From: GCA-2683135 sp964507445
Lineage (GTDB): Bacteria > Planctomycetota > GCA-002687715
DNA: 22,614 nucleotides
Direction: 5' to 3'
Assembly: GCA_964507445.1 (NCBI GenBank)
Contig: CAZDQF010000031.1
Location: forward strand, 1-22,614
A program made the translations under genes and the position numbers. Of this stretch, positions 12,843-20,784 are shown in pieces. The stretch's first letter is position 1; each line of letters begins with the position of its first letter. The notes below the pieces were generated by a model, which saw nothing but the letters and a program-made list of their open reading frames with translations, had not been told where the DNA came from and ran no database searches.

Positions 12843-15209
12843 TCAGGGGTGTTGGTTGACGGCGTCGTCCAGGATGCGGAGGTAGACCCCGTACCCGCCG
12901 GTGCCGTTGACCACCTTGAAGCGGATCACGTTGGCCCCCTTCTTGAGCTTGATCCGCGGGCTGTGAGCCATGGGCGCGGCGTCATGCTGGCCACGATCCT
13001 CCAGGACGACTTCTCCGTTGACCCACATCCGGCAGCCGTCGTCCGTGCCCAGGGCGGCGCGCACCTCCCGGTCGTCGGGAGAGTGGACCGTCGCTTCGCA
13101 GTAGAGGGCGCACTGCTCCAGGCGCTCCGTCTCCGTTCGCAGCGCGAGGAGGTCAAGGTATCCGGTGTCGGGGTCGGCGCTGGCGGCCCTCCAGGGGAGC
13201 TCTGCGCTGGTCTCGGGAGGGAACGGGAAGTCCAGGAGCACCTTCAGGTTGGCCTTGCGATAGGGGCCGCACACGCGCCACTCGGTGACCGGTTGCCCGG
13301 GGAGCAGGCGCGCCACCTCCGCGTCGTAGCGTTTGAGGGTCCGCTGATCCTCTTCATCCAGCAGGGCGAGCAGCGCGGCGCGGGCGCCGTCAGGGTCGCA
13401 GGCGGCGTGCGCCCGCAGCATGGCCAGGTCTGCGTAAGGGTCCTGCCGCGCGCGGCGCCGGGCGACGGCCAGGGCCGGAGCCAGCGCTTTGTGCGCAGAC
13501 CGTTCGGCCGCTCGAGCCGCCGCCAGCCTCGTGATCCGGTGGCGGTCTTCCAGACCCCAGGTGATGGCCGTGCGGTGGATGGCGCGGCCGGAGGACCCGG
13601 CGGCCAGCAGCGCCTCCGCTCGCTCCGAGGGGCCGCGCTTAGCCCAGGCCCGCTTCAACGCCATGGGGTCGTCGGCGCCAGCCATGAGGGCCTGCCCTTG
13701 TTGACGGGGCGAGGTCCACCGGCCGTCTCCGTCCCCATCCACCCAGACCGGGTTGAGGACGGCGATGGGACGCACCGGACGTTGTTGCGGAGTGACGATG
13801 GGAGCCAGGGGGTCGTCCCCCTCGACGATGAGAGAGATCCAGCAGTCCCTGGTCACGGCGATGGTCAGGGTGCCGTCGAAGCGCAGCACCTCCCGGTGTT
13901 GGGGCACGGGGATGACCTGGAGCACGTCGCCGTTGACCACCACCTTGATGCGGTCGCAGTCGATCCAGCTCGCGGCCTGAACCCGGACGTGGGCGGTGAC
14001 CGCTCCGTTCTCCGCTCGGGCGTCCCCTCCCATGGGTGCGCCGTTGACCGAGAACTCCACGAACGGGCCGATGGTGGTGAAGACGGCGCCCGATCGTATG
14101 GACTCGGCGATCTGGGATACGGAGATGGCCCCCGGATCATCCGTGGCGGAGCGGATGAAGTTGCGCGGGTACCCCGCCAGCTCCGCGGACACGTCGTGGC
14201 TGTCCGAGTTGCCGACGGCGCGGATCCGTCGGCCGCTGTTCAGGATCTTGAACCACTCGTGCAGGACGGAGTGCTTCGACTTGGAGACCTCGACCTTGTC
14301 CACCTCCGCGTCGAAGTACCCGAACCCCTCGTTCTCGTTGAAGATCTCGACCGTGTCGAAGCCCCAGGACCAGGTGTCGCGCCCGGCTTCGAGGGTGACC
14401 GGGTCGAGCTCGCACCGGCCGAAGTAGTCGATGGTGCTCCAGCGGGGGTGGTTGACCTGGATGATGGGCGTGACGCCGTAGCGGTTGGGCTCCTGGCGGA
14501 TCATCCGGAACAGGACCTTGGCGTCCTTGGCGTTGACGTCGGGGATCTCGCGGTCGGGCTCCAGTGGGAAGGCGTTGAAGTGGCCCACGGGGACGCTCAC
14601 TTCGTTCCCCGTGACCGCGGTGAGGGCGTCGTTGACCCCCAGCTCGGTCATGGTGGGGTGATAGTCCGTGTTGTGGTTGTGGTCGGTGGCGACGGCGAAC
14701 TCCACGCCTTCGCCCAGGAAGGTGATGACCCGTTCCTTCAGGTTTGCGTCGCCGTGACCGGAGTGGGTGAGGGTGTGCAGGTGGAAGTCGCCGCTGACCC
14801 AGCCGGTGGTGTCGACCTCTCGGCGCAAGGCGAACCGGAGCGAGACCTCGGAGCCCTGGGTGATGACGAGCGACTGTTCGGCAACGGACCACTCGAGGCC
14901 CTTGGACGCGAAGACCCGGTAGCTCCCCGGCGGCACGGTCACACGATCCGTGCCGTTGATGCTGTAGAGCACATGGTCTCGCATGGCCAGGCGTTCGGGG
15001 GCCTCGCGGTGGCGGGAGAAGACCTTGGCGGGCTTCAGGGATGCGTCCAGGAAGGTCAGCCGCCCGGGTGTCGTCAGGTTGGATTCGTCCACGATGGTGA
15101 AGGTCAGGACCCCGTGGGGCGCGTCCGGGGCGGCGGCCGGGACGGCCGGGTCCTGTGCGACGGCGGGGAGGGCGAGCAGCGAAGCGAGCAGGGGGACCGT
15201 GATGCGCAT
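12843..15209 (-). CDS. CehA/McbA-like PHP-domain metallohydrolase, secreted, multidomain
   Basis: The 788-residue product starts at the ATG whose first base is 15209 and has a signal peptide cut near VAQ-DP (residue 19). Residues about 33-130 look like a beta-sandwich. Residues about 138-400 are a PHP/CehA-type metallohydrolase: GDFHLHT (His143, His145), ATDHNH (Asp176, His177), GNEVSVPVGHFN (Glu203, His210), VNHPRW and GNSDSH, which together give the expected metal ligands. CehA enzymes hydrolyse aryl and phosphate esters, but the natural substrate here cannot be read. Residues about 510-640 are Ala/Arg-rich helices suggesting HEAT-like repeats. The last ~130 residues (GTDDGCRMWVNGEVV...KKGANVIRFKVVNGTGG) resemble a jelly-roll carbohydrate- or ligand-binding module. 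The gene lies between the sulfatase (46 bp or less) and the membrane protein gene (93 bp), all on the same strand. Confidence 0.82.
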   Translation of the reverse strand: MRITVPLLASLLALPAVAQDPAVPAAAPDAPHGVLTFTIVDESNLTTPGRLTFLDASLKPAKVFSRHREAPERLAMRDHVLYSINGTDRVTVPPGSYRVFASKGLEWSVAEQSLVITQGSEVSLRFALRREVDTTGWVSGDFHLHTLTHSGHGDANLKERVITFLGEGVEFAVATDHNHNTDYHPTMTELGVNDALTAVTGNEVSVPVGHFNAFPLEPDREIPDVNAKDAKVLFRMIRQEPNRYGVTPIIQVNHPRWSTIDYFGRCELDPVTLEAGRDTWSWGFDTVEIFNENEGFGYFDAEVDKVEVSKSKHSVLHEWFKILNSGRRIRAVGNSDSHDVSAELAGYPRNFIRSATDDPGAISVSQIAESIRSGAVFTTIGPFVEFSVNGAPMGGDARAENGAVTAHVRVQAASWIDCDRIKVVVNGDVLQVIPVPQHREVLRFDGTLTIAVTRDCWISLIVEGDDPLAPIVTPQQRPVRPIAVLNPVWVDGDGDGRWTSPRQQGQALMAGADDPMALKRAWAKRGPSERAEALLAAGSSGRAIHRTAITWGLEDRHRITRLAAARAAERSAHKALAPALAVARRRARQDPYADLAMLRAHAACDPDGARAALLALLDEEDQRTLKRYDAEVARLLPGQPVTEWRVCGPYRKANLKVLLDFPFPPETSAELPWRAASADPDTGYLDLLALRTETERLEQCALYCEATVHSPDDREVRAALGTDDGCRMWVNGEVVLEDRGQHDAAPMAHSPRIKLKKGANVIRFKVVNGTGGYGVYLRILDDAVNQHP

Positions 15210-15302
15210 GGCGGCAGTGTAGTCGGGCCGACGGGATCCGGTCCGCGGAAGCGTCGTCTTCGCGTCCCTCCCCCCGATCCCGTCGCCGGGCCGTGGCGGT
15301 GT

Positions 15303-16748
15303 TCAGGTGACGGTGGCGTCGGCGACGAACAGGTTGCGCATGAACGCGTCGCAGCGGACGAGACGACCAGAGAACGTCAGGGGCTGCCCGGTCCGCCCCC
15401 GGAGCTCGTCTTCCAGCTCTTCCGGCAACTGGAGCACGGCGCGGATCACGCTCGAGGTGAAGCCCGCGTCCATCTCCTTGAGCTTCACCGTGGCCTTGGT
15501 GAACCGGGTGTTCCCGAACACCATGTCGAAGGCGGCGGAGCTGACGCGCTCGAGCTCGCCGGTCCAGGTGATCTCCATGCCCTGGAAGTTCTGCTCGAAG
15601 TGCTTGGCGACGCGCAGGCTGGAGATGTCGGAGGAGAACAGGGCGTCGCAGATCGTGTCCATGGACGAATCTGTCGCCGCTGCGGTCTCGACGACGGGCC
15701 CAGGATCAGCGGCGAGCGGAGCGGGCTCGGGCTCTGCGCCCTGCGCCGCCGACGGTTCGGGCTGCTTCTCTGGCGATGTCGGTCGGTCCTGCGCTCCGGC
15801 CTCATCGGGTGTCTCCGGAATTGGCGGCGGCCCGTCGTCGGCCGTCTGCGGGGATGATGCGCCCGCCACCATGGCGCTGGCGTGTTCGTGCCACGCCTCC
15901 AGCTCCTCGTCGTTGAGGTCGATCGCCTGGCCGGCGGCGAAGGCCTCCGCCGCCTCGTCGAATCGGCCCGCGGTGTAGAGGAGCTCGCCCTCCATTCGCT
16001 TGGCGTCGGGGTCCGGAGCGACGTGCCCCTCCTCGGCAACCCGGACCAGTCCCAGGGCTCGTTCCAGGTCACCCTGGTCCTGGGCGGTCACGGCCTCCGC
16101 GAGGACGGGTTCGTGCTCGCCTACCAGGTGCCCCGCCATCCTGCCCACCTTGTCGATGAGAGCCTCCAGGCGATCGTCGGAGGTAAAGATGCCACGCACC
16201 TCCGTCTCCACGGACGTGCGGCTGATCCTGCTCCTGATCCCGGACGTCAGGAACCTCCGGCAGTGCAGTCGGCGGTCCGGCGTGAGGAAGGACCGTATGG
16301 CCGGAACATCACGGCCCTTGACGGTGACGCTGCCGTCGAAGCCCGGGTCTCCCACCTCGATGTCCTGGGAGCCGAAGAGCTTGCCGATCCCGGAGAAGAT
16401 CCCCTCCTTGGTCAACTCGAGGTCCACGGGCAGGGGAGAGCTGAGCGTCAGCTTGATCCTCGTGTTGGTGTGGCGGTGCTTGCCGCTCCCTCGCTTGACC
16501 TCGTGGACCACCACTGGGTGCCCGTTGATCTCCCCCTTGAGGGTGCCGCGTCGCCCCGCCGCGAAGCGAAAACGCCGACGCTTGGCGACGCGGCCCCAGG
16601 CTTCGTTCCGGCGCTGACGCTGCACCACGTTGATGATGATCACGATGATCATGACGAACAGGAAGAACACGAACTGTCCGCCCTGCAGCAGGGGGAGGGG
16701 CGCGGGCGCAGTCTGCACCCCTACCGTTGTCGTGGTCGGCATGGGCAC
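15303..16748 (-). CDS. Single-pass membrane protein with TPR-like and OB-like regions, unknown function
   Basis: The 481-residue product starts at the ATG whose first base is 16748, only 13 bp after the peptidase stop, so it is very probably cotranscribed with the peptidase. A short Pro/Thr-rich N-terminus is followed by one hydrophobic helix at about residues 26-42 (FVFFLFVMIIVIIINVV) and an Arg/Lys-rich flank, which predicts the main part in the cytoplasm. Residues about 55-180 form a compact beta-rich domain (GEINGHPVVVHEVKRGSG, then KEGIFSGIGKLFG). Residues about 210-290 are Ala/Glu helices of TPR style (AVTAQDQGDLERALGLVR; TAGRFDEAAEAF). Residues about 295-355 are a Pro/Glu/Ala linker. 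The C-terminus (EITWTGELERV...GQPLTFSGRLVRCDAF) resembles an OB-type domain, but weakly. I do not recognise a named family, and no catalytic motif is visible. Confidence 0.78.
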   Translation of the reverse strand: MPMPTTTTVGVQTAPAPLPLLQGGQFVFFLFVMIIVIIINVVQRQRRNEAWGRVAKRRRFRFAAGRRGTLKGEINGHPVVVHEVKRGSGKHRHTNTRIKLTLSSPLPVDLELTKEGIFSGIGKLFGSQDIEVGDPGFDGSVTVKGRDVPAIRSFLTPDRRLHCRRFLTSGIRSRISRTSVETEVRGIFTSDDRLEALIDKVGRMAGHLVGEHEPVLAEAVTAQDQGDLERALGLVRVAEEGHVAPDPDAKRMEGELLYTAGRFDEAAEAFAAGQAIDLNDEELEAWHEHASAMVAGASSPQTADDGPPPIPETPDEAGAQDRPTSPEKQPEPSAAQGAEPEPAPLAADPGPVVETAAATDSSMDTICDALFSSDISSLRVAKHFEQNFQGMEITWTGELERVSSAAFDMVFGNTRFTKATVKLKEMDAGFTSSVIRAVLQLPEELEDELRGRTGQPLTFSGRLVRCDAFMRNLFVADATVT

Positions 16749-16761
16749 CTCGCTCCTGCCG

Positions 16762-19755
16762 CTAACGCCGGCGCCGCCGCTCGGTAGCTCCGGCGGGAGA
16801 CTCGTTGGATGGGTTGCTCTTCTTGTCGGGCACCACGGGGTGCTTCGGCGGACTGAAGCGATGCTTCTCCCGCATGCGGTCCTCGTAGGGGACGCCGCGG
16901 GTCATCCACTCCGGGGCCGGGACCCCCTTGAGGTGGTGGTCGAAGTACTGCTGCATGCGACGGGTCCAGTCGTTCTGGTCGGCGCGGCGGCGCAGGCCGT
17001 GGGCGCCGCCCACGTAGTTGAACATGTACACCTCCTGCCGGAGCCGTCGCAGGGCGCAGAAGAACTCGATGCCCTGGTACCACGGCACGGCCCCGTCCTC
17101 GTCGTTGTGGAGCATGAGGACCGGAGTGTTCACCTTGTCCGCGGAGAACAGGGGAGAGTTCTCCAGGTACCGCATGGGGTACTCCCACAGAGACCCGCCG
17201 ATCCGAGACTGTGTGCGCTCGTACTGGAACGCCCGTGACATGCCCGAACCCCAGCGGATCCCCCCGTAGGCGCTTGTCATGTTGGACACCGGAGCGCCGG
17301 ACTCCACGGCGGCGAAGATGTCCGTCCTCGTCACCAGGTAGGCGGTCTGATAGCCACCCCAGCTGTGTCCCGCGGCTCCGATCCGTTCGGGGTCGACGAA
17401 CCCCTCGTTGATCAGGTGCTGCACTCCGGAGACCACGCACTTGAGGCAGGACTCGCCCGGGTAGCCCTCCCGATAGACGATATCCGGCTGGAACCACAGG
17501 TAGCCGTTGCTCACGTAGTAAGAAGCGTTGGGGGAGGTGCCGGGAGCCGGGGCTACGTAGCGGTGCAGGTTCTGGGAGGTCTTCTCGTAGAAGTAGACCA
17601 TCATCGGGTACTGCTTGTTGGGGTCGAAGCCGTCGGGCTTGACCAGGAAGCCCTTCAGCTCGACGCCGTCGGCGTTGCGCCAGCGCACGAGCTCGGCGTC
17701 ACCCCATCGGAGACCCTTCTGCTGGGGATTGAGGTCCGTGAGTCTGGACCGGTTGGTGAAGCCGCTCGCGCTGGTCCACAGGTCACCGAATTGCCGGAAG
17801 GTGCTGAGGGTGAAGATGAAACGGTCCGCGTCCTTCGCCTTGGTGAGCCCGCTGAAGCGCTGGTCCAGCATCACGACCTTGCTCGGCGGCGCGCCGCCGT
17901 CGACCGTGTCCTTGTAGTAGCCCGTGGCCATGGTCTCGGTGTCGGTGGCGGCCAGGGTGAGCGGTGAGTCCGTGGGGATGAACCGCTGCTCCGGGTCGAG
18001 CCTGGTGTAGCGCAAGCTGACGTGATTCTCGCGTCCCCAGCCGTCGGTGACCCGCGTGGCCCCGGAGCCGTCGGGCTTCATCACCCAGATGTCGAAGCGG
18101 TCGTTGATGAGGACCCTCCCGTCCTCCGTCCAGCCGGCGATCCCGTGGGCACGCGCCGGTTCCGGAGTGTCGTGCTCCTCCCGCTCGAAGCGCACGTCCA
18201 GGTCTCCGGTCAGGCAGACCTCGTCGCCGTTGCTGGGGTTGACCGCGTACCACTCGTTGCCGCGGAAGTAGGCGATGGTCTTGCCATCGGGCGACGCTTC
18301 GGCCCGGCCTCGGAGCGCGCTCACCATGCGGCTCCGTTCACCGGATCGGACGTCCACCACGTAGACGTCCGCGTATCGGCCGTCCCACGAGACCATCTGG
18401 GCATACGGCTCGGAGTCGTGGATCAGCACGTGAGCCCCGTCGGGGGTCAGGAAGGCAGCCTGCTCGGTGTCCTTGGCCGAAACCACCGTGAGCTTGCCGT
18501 CGTCGAAGCTCCACACGCAATGGAGGGGCCTGGGGTTGTTGCGTTTCGCCTGCATGGGTTGGAGGAGCGGGTCCCGCCAGTGCCACAGGTCCAGGTTGAC
18601 CTTCTCTTCGTCGAGGAGCTTCGGCAGCGTGGGCTTGGGGAGCTCCGTGGCCCCGAACATCAGCGCGCTGCCGTCATGGGAGAACGTGAGCCTGGCGCCG
18701 CCCCCTCCGCCTCGACGCCGCCTGGAGGAGGGGCGACCGCCTCGGGAGCTGCCGGTGCGGACAGGAGCGACGGACCGCCCGTCAGGGAAGTCCGGAGTGT
18801 CGGCATGGGACACGATCCTCTCGGCGGGTCCGTCACCGAGATCCCAGGCGTAGAGATCGTGGGTGGGCTTCTCCGAGTCCCGGTCTCGTCGGTCGCTCAC
18901 GAACGCCAGCCGGGTGACGTCCCGATCGGTCACGAAGCCGCCGTAGTTGGCGGCGCCCTCCACCAGGGTGGTGCGCCTGGAGGTGTCGAGGACGACGCCG
19001 AACAGGCCGCGTTCCAGCCCCTCCTGGGCCTCCTTGGAGTTGCAGGCGAACCAGCAGATCCCCTTCTTGGGGGAGAGGCCGTAGGTGACCACGCCTTCGA
19101 CCCGCGTTTCTTTACCCGTGCTCAGGTTGCGAATCACCAGCGCCGTCCCGTCCTTGAGGTACTTGGCGGGCTCGTCCTTGTCCTTCTTCGAAGAGCTCTT
19201 GCGTCCCTTCTTGGGGCTCTCGCCGTCACCCTTGTCGTCCTCGGCCGGCTTCTCCTTCTTCTCCGGCTTCTCGAGGTGGTAGACCACGAAAGCGGGGCCT
19301 TCCTTGGGTACCTTGAAGTTCTTCACCCGCTCGAACGTCTCCGTGCGACCGTCCGCGAGGCGGATGATGCCGAGCCCGGACTTGGGCTCCTTCGGCGCGT
19401 CCTTGCCCTTGGCCTTGCCCGCCAGCTTGGCCTTGTCGAAGGCGAGCTTGTCTGCTCGGGCCGGGGAGATGCTGAAGACCACCCACTTCCCGTCCTCGGT
19501 GAATCGAGGACCGGAGCCGCGGGCGACCCGGTACTCGGTCGCCCCCGTCGTGCTCCGGACGATCAACTCACCGTCACCGACCTGAGGTCGGGACCCGGTG
19601 GCGACCCAGGAGCCGTCGTTGCTGATGGCCTGGCCGGAGAGAGACCTCCAGCCGTCGTAGGCGTCGTGGGTGAGAGGGGCGCCCGGGGTGTCCTGGGCGA
19701 CGTTCCATCCGGTCAGCGCGAGAGCGACGAGTGCAGTGAGCGTGGTTCGGTGCAT
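16762..19755 (-). CDS. Secreted S9-family (prolyl oligopeptidase-like) serine peptidase
   Basis: The 997-residue product starts at the ATG whose first base is 19755; a signal peptide ends near VAQ-DT (residue 21). Residues about 30-680 are a WD40/TolB-like propeller (repeats such as GPRFTEDGKWVVF and RLTFSHDGSALMF). The C-terminal alpha/beta hydrolase has nucleophile Ser798 in GHSWGG, Asp887 in NDEDGAVP and His919 in GGAHGL, so the triad is complete and in the right order. Family knowledge: such enzymes cleave peptides or dipeptides that reach the active site through the propeller. It is longer than the usual 650-750 residues because the propeller carries Lys/Glu-rich insertions at about 104-126 and 162-198 and an Arg/Gly-rich one near 340-355. 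It is the first gene of a four-gene run read leftward. Confidence 0.9.
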   Translation of the reverse strand: MHRTTLTALVALALTGWNVAQDTPGAPLTHDAYDGWRSLSGQAISNDGSWVATGSRPQVGDGELIVRSTTGATEYRVARGSGPRFTEDGKWVVFSISPARADKLAFDKAKLAGKAKGKDAPKEPKSGLGIIRLADGRTETFERVKNFKVPKEGPAFVVYHLEKPEKKEKPAEDDKGDGESPKKGRKSSSKKDKDEPAKYLKDGTALVIRNLSTGKETRVEGVVTYGLSPKKGICWFACNSKEAQEGLERGLFGVVLDTSRRTTLVEGAANYGGFVTDRDVTRLAFVSDRRDRDSEKPTHDLYAWDLGDGPAERIVSHADTPDFPDGRSVAPVRTGSSRGGRPSSRRRRGGGGGARLTFSHDGSALMFGATELPKPTLPKLLDEEKVNLDLWHWRDPLLQPMQAKRNNPRPLHCVWSFDDGKLTVVSAKDTEQAAFLTPDGAHVLIHDSEPYAQMVSWDGRYADVYVVDVRSGERSRMVSALRGRAEASPDGKTIAYFRGNEWYAVNPSNGDEVCLTGDLDVRFEREEHDTPEPARAHGIAGWTEDGRVLINDRFDIWVMKPDGSGATRVTDGWGRENHVSLRYTRLDPEQRFIPTDSPLTLAATDTETMATGYYKDTVDGGAPPSKVVMLDQRFSGLTKAKDADRFIFTLSTFRQFGDLWTSASGFTNRSRLTDLNPQQKGLRWGDAELVRWRNADGVELKGFLVKPDGFDPNKQYPMMVYFYEKTSQNLHRYVAPAPGTSPNASYYVSNGYLWFQPDIVYREGYPGESCLKCVVSGVQHLINEGFVDPERIGAAGHSWGGYQTAYLVTRTDIFAAVESGAPVSNMTSAYGGIRWGSGMSRAFQYERTQSRIGGSLWEYPMRYLENSPLFSADKVNTPVLMLHNDEDGAVPWYQGIEFFCALRRLRQEVYMFNYVGGAHGLRRRADQNDWTRRMQQYFDHHLKGVPAPEWMTRGVPYEDRMREKHRFSPPKHPVVPDKKSNPSNESPAGATERRRRR

Positions 19756-20013
19756 ACGCGGATCCTATGCGCGGGGGCCCTGCTCGTACCGATGTGGACG
19801 GCGATTGCTGGTCGGTGTGGGCGGTGTTGCAGGGCCCCAGATCTGGCGTGACGGCGATCTGGGAGGCTAAGTGTAATCCCAGACTGGGGTTGCGGCTGTT
19901 AGCCTCGGTGGGGGGCGGATCGTGGATTCACCGGGTCCGAGGAATCCCGGTCTTGGAGTCCGGTCAGTCCTGCGCTAATCTCCGGCTGACGGCATAGGCC
20001 CATCAGGACTCTG

Positions 20014-20040
20014 GCCGGCGCGGCGTGCTGCCGGGCCGGC
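20014..20040 (+). promoter_or_regulatory. Leader stem-loop 1 upstream of the RRM gene
   Basis: GCCGGC (20014-20019) pairs with GCCGGC (20035-20040) and CGGC (20021-20024) with GCCG (20030-20033) across one G-G mismatch, closing the loop GTGCT. No T-run follows, so a terminator role is not obvious. Confidence 0.35.
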
Positions 20041-20114
20041 GGTGAGTTGGGGTCTCCCGTCAATAGACTCCGGGTTCGGGCACCGTTCCGAGCTCGGTCC
20101 GTACGTTCGAAGGC

Positions 20115-20135
20115 GAGCCCGCCCGTTGCGGGCTC
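20115..20135 (+). promoter_or_regulatory. Leader stem-loop 2 upstream of the RRM gene
   Basis: A perfect 8-bp stem, GAGCCCGC with GCGGGCTC, closes the 5-base loop CCGTT. It lies about 165 bp before the RRM start codon. Confidence 0.4.
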
Positions 20136-20265
20136 ACGGATCCGATCTCGTGCGGTGTCTGGTCGACTCCGGTCTACCAGGGCTCCGCGACTTGCTCTCG
20201 TTTCTCTCGGGCGTTTCGGTGAAGCGACGCGGCCGGCTGTCGGCTCGTCGGTTCATGATAAGGAA

Positions 20266-20281
20266 GGCCGGACAACCGGCC
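20266..20281 (+). promoter_or_regulatory. Leader stem-loop 3, just before the RRM ribosome binding site
   Basis: A perfect 6-bp stem, GGCCGG with CCGGCC, closes the tetraloop ACAA. It ends 11 bases before the GAGG element and 20 bases before the start codon, so its folding could affect ribosome access. Confidence 0.4.
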
Positions 20282-20292
20282 AGGTTTCGTTT

Positions 20293-20296
20293 GAGG
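20293..20296 (+). promoter_or_regulatory. Ribosome binding site of the RRM gene
   Basis: GAGG with 5 bases to ATG 20302. It decides the start against the upstream in-frame extension, because the canonical RRM N-terminus (MSQSKLYVGN) begins exactly at this ATG. Confidence 0.7.
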
Positions 20297-20301
20297 ATGC
20301 G

Positions 20302-20682
20302 ATGAGTCAGAGCAAGCTCTACGTCGGGAACATGTCGTTTGACACCACGGAGACAGATCTCCGCGACAAGTTCTCCGAGTTCGGTGAAGTGCAGTCCGTT
20401 CACGTGGTCACAGATCGGGAGACCGGGCGTCCGCGCGGTTTCGCGTTCGTCGAGATGTCTTCGGATTCCGAGGCCCAGGCGGCGATCGACGCCATGAACG
20501 GCCAGGACTTCCAGGGCCGTTCACTTAACGTGAACGTGGCCAAGCCCCGCGAGCCTCGTGGCGGCGGCGGCGGCGGTTACGGTGGCGGCGGCGGCGGTTA
20601 CGGCGGCGGCGGCGGCGGCGGCGGTTACGGCGGCGGTCGTGGTCGTGGCGGCGGCGGTGGCGGTGGTCGCGATCGCTGGTAG
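20302..20682 (+). CDS. RRM-domain glycine-rich RNA-binding protein
   Basis: The 126-residue product begins at ATG 20302. Residues 4-82 are a single RNA recognition motif with RNP2 LYVGNM at 6-11 and RNP1 RGFAFVEM at 45-52; the aromatic residues that stack on RNA (Tyr7, Phe48, Phe50) are present. Residues about 86-126 are a Gly-rich tail with Tyr spaced through it (GGGGGGYGGGG units) ending RGRGGGGGGGRDRW. This is the layout of bacterial Rbp proteins, which in cyanobacteria are often induced by cold and bind RNA broadly. Stem-loops in the leader suggest post-transcriptional control, possibly autoregulation (inference). A desaturase gene follows 102 bp downstream on the same strand. Confidence 0.92.
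   Translation: MSQSKLYVGNMSFDTTETDLRDKFSEFGEVQSVHVVTDRETGRPRGFAFVEMSSDSEAQAAIDAMNGQDFQGRSLNVNVAKPREPRGGGGGGYGGGGGGYGGGGGGGGYGGGRGRGGGGGGGRDRW
20560..20667 (+). repeat. GGC-rich trinucleotide tract encoding the glycine tail
   Basis: Near-perfect runs of GGC codons are broken by TAC (Tyr) and CGT (Arg). Such tracts can expand or contract by polymerase slippage in frame, so tail length may vary between strains. Confidence 0.7.
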
Positions 20683-20698
20683 GCCGTAGTCGGTCGGT

Positions 20699-20726
20699 CC
20701 GGGTCCTGCCAGACGGGGGGACCCGG
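20699..20726 (+). terminator. Hairpin after the RRM gene, possible terminator
   Basis: CCGGGTCC (20699-20706) and GGACCCGG (20719-20726) form a perfect 8-bp stem with a 12-base loop, 16 bp after the RRM stop. There is no T-run, so it may only slow or partly end transcription before the desaturase gene. Confidence 0.4.
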
Positions 20727-20730
20727 GTTC

Positions 20731-20750
20731 CGCGCCTCGCTTGGGGCGCG
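20731..20750 (+). terminator. Second hairpin between the RRM and desaturase genes
   Basis: CGCGCC (20731-20736) pairs with GGCGCG (20745-20750) around an 8-base loop. It lies directly after the preceding hairpin; together they fill most of the 102-bp gap. Confidence 0.3.
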
Positions 20751-20784
20751 TGTTGAGCATTCAATTCCAAACCAGGGCGGACGG

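Larger units (their letters stand above)
19756..20301. other. Divergent intergenic region, 546 bp, with three stem-loops
   Basis: This separates the peptidase gene (leftward) from the RRM gene (rightward), so promoters for both should lie here; I could not place them with confidence. Three inverted repeats occur on the RRM side (20014-20040, 20115-20135, 20266-20281). The RRM reading frame stays open upstream to 20047, but that stretch is Arg/Ser/Ala-rich with no domain, so I treat it as untranslated leader. Confidence 0.55.

Noticed and set aside
12789..15857. Plus-strand open frame of about 1020 codons opposite the PHP hydrolase gene
   Set aside because: Its translation is rich in Gly, Val, Asp and His runs with no domains, typical of the antisense of a GC-rich gene. 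The minus strand carries a signal peptide and intact metal-binding motifs.
18022..19851. Plus-strand open frame of about 609 codons opposite the S9 peptidase gene
   Set aside because: Antisense shadow; the minus strand encodes a complete catalytic triad and a signal peptide.
20047..20301. N-terminal extension of the RRM protein
   Set aside because: The extension is Arg/Ser/Ala-rich without a domain, contains the leader hairpins, and the family normally begins at the MSQSKLYVGN start.
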